Origin: Botryococcus braunii | Lineage: Eukaryota; Chlorophyta; Trebouxiophyceae | Assembly (NCBI GenBank): GCA_002005505.1 | Contig: KV908433.1 | Coordinates: forward strand, 322,823 to 355,322 | Direction of reading: 5' to 3' | Length of the DNA stretch: 32,500 nucleotides | Shown here: piece by piece, positions 25,640 through 32,500 of the stretch | Position numbering within the stretch: position 1 is the stretch's first letter | Layout of the letters: every line of letters begins with the position of its first letter | The notes under the pieces: model-generated | What the model saw: the letters and a program-made list of their open reading frames with translations, nothing else | What the model was told of the DNA's origin: nothing | The model's database searches: none | Program-made: the position numbers and the translations under genes

Positions 25640-25820
25640 AAGCATGCATGTCGTGCCCGGATCTCCAAACGCATGCACTGTACTAGGCTTCAAACCCGTC
25701 TGCATTTTGCCTGGTTTTGTCAACCACATGCGTTGTGCCAGGTTTCCGGCAATCGTGCCCACATTCAAAACCGCGTGTCCACATGCGTGGCGCGGGCTTC
25801 ACAAAAGTGTGCATCAATGC
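25640..25820. repeat. Diverged ~27-bp tandem repeat in PAN intron
   Basis: Six or so degenerate units of the form TGCC-GG-TTTC-AA--C-CATGCG follow one another, between the two PAN half-exons. Units are recognisable by their repeated GTGCC(A/C)GG, TTC(A/C)AA and CATGCG words. It is too diverged for exact borders. Confidence 0.5.
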
Positions 25821-25911
25821 GCCGTGTCACCAGTGCGCATTGCGCTTTGGCCTGGTCAAGGTCAGAGACAGGTAGATGCATCACATATGTTGAGCATGTG
25901 GGGATATGTAC

Positions 25912-25999
25912 CGCCGGCTGCGATACAGGATGCAGTGCTGTTGCAGTACAGGAACACTGTGCATTCCGAGACCTCTATGCACTGGGCGGCACATTCGTC
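25912..25999 (-). CDS. PAN/Apple-like module, first-half exon (intact, 88 nt)
   Basis: The exon follows GTGTGCAG (AG at 26001-26000) and reads DECAAQCIEVSECTVFLYC, then NSTASCIAAG, leaving through G|GTACAT with GT at 25911-25910. The order C-x3-C-x5-C-x-V-F-L-Y-C-x5-C is the half-module seen in algal PAN/Apple-like secreted proteins, where cysteines pair in disulfides. Length is 88 nt, phase 0 in and phase 1 out, identical to the plus-strand copy at 32162-32249. It is followed by a phase-compatible second-half exon at 25484-25380 and preceded by a signal-peptide-like exon at 27830-27710, suggesting a secreted or membrane-anchored protein. The intervening exon needed between the signal exon (phase 1 out) and this one (phase 0 in) is not identified. 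Confidence 0.68.
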
Positions 26000-26049
26000 C
26001 TGCACACATGAACGCGGCCATAGCCCCGCTGTCATGCACATGGCCTTCT

Positions 26050-26535
26050 GAGGTAAGGAGTAAGGAGCAAGCTTTAGCCACATGGTGTTAGCGTCCTGCA
26101 AATATTTTGAGGTAACAGAGTCTGAAGTGAACCAATACTGATTTACGTGAAGTAGATCAATACTGATTGACACACTTTGTTGTTCCAGTGCAGAACTGGC
26201 GGTCCAACACACCTGCTAAATTGCGATCTGGACACATCCCTTCCGATTTGTGTGGCTTGTCACAAAGAAGAATAGACCGCACTTAATTCATATGCTGATA
26301 AGTTTGGCAGCAGATTCGACCTGAGCATGTGTAGTTTGGCTTAGGCTTGGGGTCTTATCGTTCATTCATGGAGATGGGCTATAAACAACATCCGCCCTTA
26401 TCTGTATGTAATATATGGGGCATGCATTGTCACTTGATGTCATTTTGAATTGTCGAAACAAAGGCCAGAGAAAATTGCCACCGGCAAAGGGGAGTGCGGA
26501 GCCATTTAACACATTAAAGAGGCAAAGACATGTCT
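26050..26535. other. Intron-like unique sequence
   Basis: A short direct repeat AATACTGATTTACGTGAAGTAGATCAATACTGATT lies around 26130-26168 (words AATACTGATT, 25 bp apart). No exon is recognised. Confidence 0.5.
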
Positions 26536-26549
26536 GAATATGCTATACA

Positions 26550-26595
26550 CACAAGCGCACATACACACATGCACGCACGCACACGCGCGCGCGCT

Positions 26596-26650
<55 letters not shown>

Positions 26651-26834
26651 GCACACGCTCGCGACGCACACACACACACACACACACACAAGCACACGCA
26701 CACGCACACGCACACACACTTACACAAAATGCACAGACACAATAACACACACATCAATGCATGTCTTCATTGCAAGCAAAGCCTGAGGCTATCTCCATGA
26801 GTTCCTTCCCAGTGACGCGCGCCCCCCCGCCCCC

Positions 26835-26933
<99 letters not shown>

Positions 26934-26935
26934 GG
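26550..26935. repeat. (CA)n and (CG)n/(GT)n arrays
   Basis: (CA)n with CGCGCG interruptions runs 26550-26725. After a 90-bp unique stretch, (CG)n at 26834-26849 leads into (GT)n at 26850-26931 and a G10 run. The CA block and the GT block are mutually complementary on one strand. Confidence 0.93.
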
Positions 26936-26939
26936 GGGG

Positions 26940-27705
26940 GGGGTTCCTTGGGAATGTACAAAATAGCAACCCATGTACCTAGGGGAGACAAAACATGCAT
27001 TTCTGAGGGAGATGTAAATTTGTGGATACCCGGTTGGCAATGGCTCTCGCTAGGGGTGCCAGACGGTCTCCAATAGAACCTGCCCAGTGCATAAAAACAT
27101 AGTAAGGACTACAGTATTGCACCATGATACTAAACCTCCCGCTCAAGTAGATGATTGGCTACCCGATGACCAGCACTCGCATGGCTACTCAGTTTTGCAA
27201 ATAATCAAGGGTCGTACATCATAATTGTAGGTATACCCAGGACGCGTCTCTACTGATGGGCATGTATGCCACAAAGTTCCAGTATGACAGTGACCCGGGC
27301 ATAAGTTTAGTTTTCATCAAGGATATCTGGACTGAGTGTCTAGTTCAGCACTGGGCCGAAAGATAATATGTTTTAACACAACCCAGTGTTATTAGTCGTG
27401 TGCAAGCATGAAATTAAGCTTTGCCACAAGTGTTCGGCTTGATATTCCATACATGACATGATCAGCTCAGAGGGCAGTTTTTTGATCTTCAAGTTTGGGA
27501 AAGCCCTATAACATGTTAAGTCGGGTCTATGATAGCATGAATGTTACAAAGTGCACTTGCATGCTCTGGCACTGCGCAGACATAGACACTGCGCATGCAC
27601 ATGCATGCACAGAAATCAAGGCCAACTGAAGATATGTCCAGCATGGAGGGCGTTGCAATCGAGGTAGTCATTCCTTGACTCGGTAAACTATAACTTAGGA
27701 GTAAC
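26940..27705. other. Intron-like unique sequence
   Basis: No recognisable exon, RNA or repeat. It lies between the signal-peptide-like exon and the PAN exon on the minus strand. Confidence 0.45.
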
Positions 27706-27709
27706 TCAC

Positions 27710-27830
27710 CTCGATTGTTGATAGAATCCTCGCAAACAGCAGCTACGTTGTCTGCATTGCCCGCAGCGCTCGCCGGTGCCAAGAATAGCATCGGCAGGGT
27801 CCATCGAAGGACACATCCAAAACCTTTCAC
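27710..27830 (-). CDS. Signal-peptide-like exon of a secreted protein
   Basis: The minus strand reads VLRWTLPMLFLAPASAAG, a basic residue followed by a hydrophobic stretch and an A-x-A-type cleavage site, then NADNVAAVCEDSINNRG. It ends at a near-perfect donor, CGAG|GTGAGT (GT at 27709-27708), phase 1. Upstream the frame is closed by TAG, which is itself the end of an acceptor-like TTTCATAG. The exon therefore probably starts at 27830, with the ATG in an earlier exon. Alternatively translation starts at the internal ATG before LFLAPASAAG. The position upstream of the PAN exon on the same strand makes it a candidate 5' exon of that gene; this link is inferred. Confidence 0.42.
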
Positions 27831-27839
27831 CTATGAAAC

Positions 27840-28734
27840 TCCTTAATGGTACTTTATACCACTTGTTGCAGCGAAGTTTTGATAACCAGAGATGTAAACG
27901 AGATATGTAAATGTAAACGTAATTTCAATGTACCGAGCACTAAGCAAGTAGAAGCACCAATCGAACTTCTAGACCTGAATATCTCCATGATGTAACACAT
28001 TGGCATGAAGTCAAGTTAGAAACTTCCGTCACCTACGATATGCCAATGACTTCATTGGGGTAATAGGCTCTGCGTGCTTTTCTGCGGTGTGCTTTCCTCA
28101 GCCACGGGGAAACGCTTACTTAATTCAAAGATTCATGAAAATGTAAAGGAGATGTCAAATGGGAGAAAATCGTGCAGGGGATGGTATATGGGGAACTATT
28201 GCCGAACCTGCTTTGGCGGACTCATCGGGATCGGTGCCTGGAGGATTTCGAGCCGACCGTATACCAACGCTTAGATTTGTATAGAATCCCAGATTCAAAG
28301 CCGAGAAAATCTTTGTACACAAGCTACTTGTGTCGTGGTATAGTAATCTGACGAAAGCAGAGCGACAAGCATTGCCAACGTTCGAGCCAGCTGCCAATTT
28401 TGAAGGACCGCGTTTGGAACTGTCACATACTGCGGAACTGTGTGGGGGGCAAAAACTAACTGGCTTCCACCGTGTATGTTGTCGCCCAATACTTTGTGAA
28501 TCACAGTACATACGGAACAGGTACAAAATTGTTCCCTTAGTACTGAGGTTCGAAAGAAGTTCACAAGCTATTAAGGAGTGGACGACAACACCCACAGTGG
28601 AAGCAATTAGTTTAGTATTAAGAGTAAAGCTTATCCTAAGCGCACAACAGAAATCGTGCATGCGGGAACGCGGGATCTAGGGGCCGAAAACAGAAGGTGG
28701 TGTAGTCAAGAAACACGAGAGGGAGGGGAGGGGG

Positions 28735-28735
<1 letters not shown>
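27840..28735. other. Unique sequence with ambiguous open frames and a dispersed repeat copy
   Basis: A minus frame (28155-28661) and a plus frame (28330-28680) are open over the same stretch, without recognised motifs. The right end (28605-28665) is copy 2 of the repeat also found at 16753-16812. No gene call. Confidence 0.35.
28605..28665 (+). repeat. Copy 2 of a dispersed repeat shared with 16753-16812
   Basis: Contains AAGAGTAAAGCTTATCCTAA and then GCGCACAACAGAAAT. See the first copy for the comparison. Here it lies 75 bp from a (GA)n array. Confidence 0.6.
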
Positions 28736-29155
<420 letters not shown>

Positions 29156-29204
29156 AGTTTGTATATCAAGTAGAAAAATGTCACTACTGCTGCTTTACGC
29201 AGCG

Positions 29205-29265
29205 ATTCCGTCTCACATGCATTGTTTGTACATTTTATTGCACTACCACAAATGTGAGACGGAAT
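29205..29265. repeat. 14-bp inverted repeat
   Basis: ATTCCGTCTCACAT (29205-29218) and its perfect reverse complement ATGTGAGACGGAAT (29252-29265) enclose 33 bp. It could be a stem-loop or the termini of a very small element; no flanking duplication was found. Confidence 0.7.
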
Positions 29266-29269
29266 TGTT

Positions 29270-30190
29270 AATTAATTCAGCACTAGGGACATTCATCTAC
29301 TTGTGTTGACATGTTTTACGCATTGTTTCGACAGAGAATAACATCAACCCTGCCCAAAGGGCTGATGAGACGGAGAACCAAGCACAGGAGCGGCAAATCA
29401 ATGAAAAAAACGCGACACAAATCCTAAGAAATAAGACCAAGACAAGCTGTCAGTAATTTGTGTAACGACTCGTTACGTTGTAAACGCAAATGTTGTAAAA
29501 TGATGATTGTTTTCAGTTTCGACAGGGTCTAGGAATAAAAAAAAACATTAAAACGCAGCTGCTTGCATATAATCAAAATAATGCATTATATTGTATTGTA
29601 TGCAAGCTTAAACTGGGCCCCTCTTCATTCATGGACAGTTCAATGCATTGGGAAAAACGACGGTGTGTGGAGCTCGAGGTTCATATCTGGATCCATAATA
29701 TGCTTGTAAGGTATCGTGGTCACGTCACATATATCACTTACATATTCATAATCTCGTCTCCCCCCCCCCCTCCTCCTTGGGAAAATAACTCTGCATGCAG
29801 AAGTCTGCGCATATCAATCTGCACCAAGCATGGCTATCAAGCTGTCAATTGGCATCGCTTCCCCCTAAACTGCTGTACTGCAATTCTTGCTCATGAGGAA
29901 GCGATGACGACGTGACATGTCCAGCCCATGCTGCAGTACACACTCTATCGAACTAGTGGTGAACTAGCCAAATCTTAACCTTTAGAGCGTCACAACTGCT
30001 GACACAACCGATGAACTGTAACCGTTTCGTCAATTAGGCAGCTTCAAAATCAGTGATTGTTGAAGATGATTCTTGTACCCCGCTTACGACGTGCTTGTAT
30101 TGGCAGAACATTCGGGTAGATGTGAACGTGTGCACAGGGATTGTACGTACTTTAGAGGAAAAGGTCAAGTGTGTGCTTTAATATAGTACG
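29270..30190. other. AT-richer unique sequence, no supported gene
   Basis: A C10 run lies at 29761-29770. The plus frame at 29631-29915 has no recognisable motif. Downstream exons of the minus-strand gene at 30194-31038 may lie here but were not identified. Confidence 0.4.
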
Positions 30191-30193
30191 TAC

Positions 30194-30444
30194 TTCGCTG
30201 AGCTGCCTGTATCATCCTGTTGTCGTTTGACTTGAATTCACCAGTGTTGAGAAGGAGCGCTGGAAGGCACGCCCCTGATTTTGAGTACTGGGACTCGCGT
30301 GATTCACATGTTTGATGATCTGTGGCAACGAACATTAGATTACTGGGAAGTTGATAATGAATACGAGGGAGATTCGGGGTACGGTTGCGAATAATGGACC
30401 CTTTCAGTGAAGGTTTTTCAAGCATCCGGTACAAGTTACCGGAA
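30194..30444 (-). CDS. Unassigned protein, exon 2 of two visible
   Basis: After TGCCTGTTAG (AG at 30446-30445) the frame reads SGNLYRMLEKPSLKGS, then IIRNRTPNLPRIHYQLP and NLMFVATDHQTC, and finishes KSNDNRMIQAAQR before a GAA|GTACGT donor (GT at 30193-30192). The length of 251 nt gives phase 2 in and phase 1 out. The upstream exon leaves in phase 2, so the join is in frame and restores an Arg codon. I do not recognise the family. The order S-G-N-L ... I-I-R-N-R-T-P ... F-V vaguely recalls motif L of GT29 sialyltransferase-like proteins, but key residues are missing, so no function is assigned. Confidence 0.42.
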
Positions 30445-30803
30445 CTAACAGGCAACCACATTGCGAACTACATGTAGCATTACGACAGTGGCCGGTTACG
30501 TCGCCGCACAACAACATTGTGAATCCTAGAAAAGGCAATTGCAACCAATCCTTTGTACGTTTGGGCGATTGCAAGCTGCACTGCTGTGTCTTCCGTCAAC
30601 GATTTGGGGAGCACAGCGGAAGCTTTCAGGGACGGCCGACTCCAGTTTCGAGACAGCTATGAAGGCACGCGCAATCTCAATTTGTCACCTATACTTTCAA
30701 ACCATTTTCACCATGAAATGTTGATTGACTAAGTTATTCCGCATTTCAGTCTCTACTGGGATATGGGACTCCCGATTATTCGAAGGCAGGGTTTCATACT
30801 TAC

Positions 30804-31038
30804 CGTGACGGTACCATACAAACATTCTGCTGATACTTGTGGACTACATTGTTTGTGTTAATACCATAAAACATTCTTTTCTCGGTACAACGCATGAACT
30901 CGGGGTTTTTGTTTATGGCCTCTTGTTGGCCTGGAGCCCCAGACTGACCTGAATGCTGCCCATGATTTACAAAGGATACATGCAAACAACGGCCTTTCCC
31001 ATGGGCACTTGCATTTGTCATTTTCGCAATGGTTTCTG
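30804..31038 (-). CDS. Unassigned protein, exon 1 of two visible
   Basis: The exon follows CTCGTCCTCAG (AG at 31040-31039) and reads AETIAKMTNASAHGKGRCLH, then SFVNHGQHSGQSG, and ends YQQNVCMVPS before an excellent donor CACG|GTAAGTAT (GT at 30803-30802). The length of 235 nt gives phase 1 in and phase 2 out. The ATG at 31021 could be a start, but the good acceptor just upstream favours an internal exon. It is the 5' partner of the exon at 30194-30444 by phase and by spacing (359-bp intron). Function unknown. Confidence 0.42.
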
Positions 31039-31289
31039 CTGAGGACGAGATCGGTACTCAAGTGTCTTGCAAGAAAGCTACAGGCATTCAAGGTGAGCAC
31101 CTGGGATTGCTTAAAGTCACACGATTCCACGTCTGGTGTTCTACAGTAATTTTTGTTTTGTTTCTGCCCACGCACCCTAGCAGTTTGCACAAAAACAAAA
31201 CCCCCATGATACTTCAGATGTTCCTAAACAAACGGGTAATTAGGAGCCGATCCAATGCAATGAACAGGCCTAAAAATGTACTGCAAGCA

Positions 31290-31400
31290 TAGCCTCTGGG
31301 GCCGCACGCGCGCACGTGCGGGCGTGTACACGTGCCTGCGCGCGCACGTGCCTGCGTGCGTGCGGGCATGTCTGTGTGTGTGTGTGTGTGTCTGTGCGGG

Positions 31401-31474
<74 letters not shown>

Positions 31475-31535
31475 CATGTGTGTGGGTGTGTGTGTGCGTG
31501 TGTGTGTGTGTGTGTGTGGGGGGGGGGGGGGGGTA
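31290..31535. repeat. (GT)n array with CGCG flank and poly-G end
   Basis: Alternating CGCGCACGTGCG words (31304-31370) lead into (GT)n 31371-31470 with GCGGGC and GGGCATG interruptions, ending in a 16-G run at 31518-31533. Confidence 0.92.
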
Positions 31536-31539
31536 GCAT

Positions 31540-31705
31540 AGAATCCTAAGGTGCCTTCTGGTTTTGGACTAGGTAATATAGGAGAGCAGCTCAGCGTATT
31601 GCAAGGCAGTTCTGCGGGAAATCTGGTGAGCCCTCTTGCATGCTTTCTACTTGGAGCACCATGTTTAACCCTTTTCGGGGGTACAACAAGAGTATATTCA
31701 TCAAC
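31540..31705. other. Short unique spacer
   Basis: No feature seen between two microsatellite blocks. Confidence 0.5.
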
Positions 31706-31707
31706 GC

Positions 31708-31783
31708 GCCCACACACACGCTCGCAAGCACGCACCCCCCCCCCACACACACATACACAGACACACACACACACAAACACATA

Positions 31784-31835
<52 letters not shown>

Positions 31836-31850
31836 TGTGTGGGTGCGTGT
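31708..31850. repeat. (CA)n directly followed by (GT)n: inverted microsatellite
   Basis: CA-rich sequence at 31741-31785 abuts (GT)n 31786-31834 at ATACACGTGTGTG. On one strand the two halves are complementary and centred on CACGTG, giving a potential hairpin of about 45-bp arms. Confidence 0.9.
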
Positions 31851-31854
31851 GCCA

Positions 31855-32160
31855 ATTTTCACACATTGGTCCAAACCCATTCCACATGATGCATGTTCTT
31901 ACATTGGCCTGTCGACATGCATTATAGTATCGATGCGTTCCTGGATTTCAGCAGCTTGAAGTTGGAGTAAGCCTGGCCATGCCGCTCTGCCGCTATCCAA
32001 GTTGTGCAGCATGCAGAGTGCATTAATGAGTGCTTGAAGCTGTAGTTTGAATGTGCAGTAGGCATCAGTGCCGTATGCATGATTGACACGGTTTAAGGTT
32101 TTTTGCAAACATACATTTGCGGCAACATGCATGATGGCTCTGTGACGTGAACGGTACGCA
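31855..32160. other. Intron-like sequence upstream of a PAN exon
   Basis: No recognised exon. It precedes the plus-strand PAN exon and carries its acceptor (GGTACGCAG, ending 32161). Confidence 0.45.
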
Positions 32161-32161
32161 G

Positions 32162-32249
32162 GACCAATGTGCCGAGAAGTGCATAGCAACACCCAACTGC
32201 ACCGTTTTCCTTTACTGCAACACGCTCTCAGGGTGTGCCAGTAGTGATG
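32162..32249 (+). CDS. PAN/Apple-like module, first-half exon (intact, 88 nt, plus strand)
   Basis: After ACGGTACGCAG the plus strand reads DQCAEKCIATPNCTVFLYC, then NTLSGCASSD, and leaves through ATG|GTATGA (GT at 32250-32251), phase 1. It matches the minus-strand exon at 25912-25999 in length (88 nt), phase (0 in, 1 out), cysteine spacing and the FLYCN word. It must belong to a second PAN-protein gene in opposite orientation; the phase-1 second-half exon (E-T-A-C-x-L-S type) is not seen in the remaining 250 bp and is expected beyond the window. Continuing the open frame past 32249 would read through the donor and is less likely. Confidence 0.68.
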
Positions 32250-32500
32250 GTATGAAACCCTGCTCATGCACGATGCAATGCAGAACCGTTCATAGATTTC
32301 ATGCCGGCGGTACCATTTCGTTCCGGCATGGATTAAGCATGTGCAATCCATTGCGTTCTCCCAAATCCATAAACAATGTGCATCTTGAGTCCAAGGGTAG
32401 TAACGTTTGTCAGACACGAGATATTTGCATTGGAAAGTGAAGTGGTGGAAACATGGAGGGGCATGGAGATGCGTATTCAAGATGAGGAATTTGTAACACC

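Noticed and set aside
28155..28680. Long minus frame and antisense plus frame as a gene
   Set aside because: No motif recognised and one end overlaps a dispersed repeat; could be part of an unknown element.
30194..30444. Assigning the unassigned exon pair to GT29 sialyltransferase or to carbohydrate sulfotransferase
   Set aside because: Only short strings (SGNL, RNRTP, MFV) are similar; the diagnostic residues of either family are missing.

Overview
The window looks like nuclear DNA of an intron-rich eukaryote. Genes are broken into short exons with GT..AG borders. There is no operon-like packing, and several kilobases consist of extremely long microsatellites: (GT/CA)n, (GA/CT)n, (GGGA)n, (TA)n, poly-C and poly-T. 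The recognisable protein modules are a core-2/I-branching (GT14-type) glycosyltransferase, a cysteine-rich PAN/Apple-like module with the C-x-VFLYC signature, and an F-box/leucine-rich protein. Together they fit an algal, possibly green-lineage, genome. That assignment is an inference from module style, not a proven taxonomy.

Layout. At 481-4849 on the minus strand, four phase-compatible exons of a GT14-type glycosyltransferase are separated by 0.7-1.9 kb introns filled with microsatellites and minisatellites; the 5' and 3' ends of the gene are not resolved. From 4.9 to 9 kb the sequence is mostly pyrimidine-rich minisatellite, a 740-bp compound GT/GA array and unique sequence with only weak exon candidates. 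From 9.2 to 10.1 kb there is a palindromic cluster and a ~210-bp foldback. The large exon of an F-box/LRR-like gene lies at 10290-11994 (minus). Just upstream of it, at 12183-12565, is the C-terminal remnant of a LINE-type reverse transcriptase. 14.0-15.05 kb is a CA/GA/GGGA array, followed by a tRNA-like (SINE-head) sequence at about 15687-15759.

From 17.7 to 27.8 kb the minus strand carries parts of one or two secreted PAN/Apple-like proteins: a signal-peptide-like exon (27710-27830), an intact 88-nt PAN exon (25912-25999) with its following exon (25380-25484), a three-copy ~110-bp tandem array of decayed PAN exons (18745-19045) and a second intact follow-on exon (17685-17777). A further PAN exon of exactly the same 88-nt length lies on the plus strand at 32162-32249. 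Between these sit a complete 1056-bp hAT-type non-autonomous element (20784-21839) with 12-bp terminal inverted repeats, a perfect 8-bp target duplication and a (GA)n core, and a near-perfect foldback at 22311-22487. At 30194-31038 (minus) two phase-matched exons of an unassigned gene are visible.

No bacterial-type genes, rRNA, canonical functional tRNA, CRISPR or viral genes were recognised. Long open frames reading poly-CV, HT, SL, RE or GE through microsatellites are not genes. All exon models rest on splice-site and phase logic read by eye, without transcripts.
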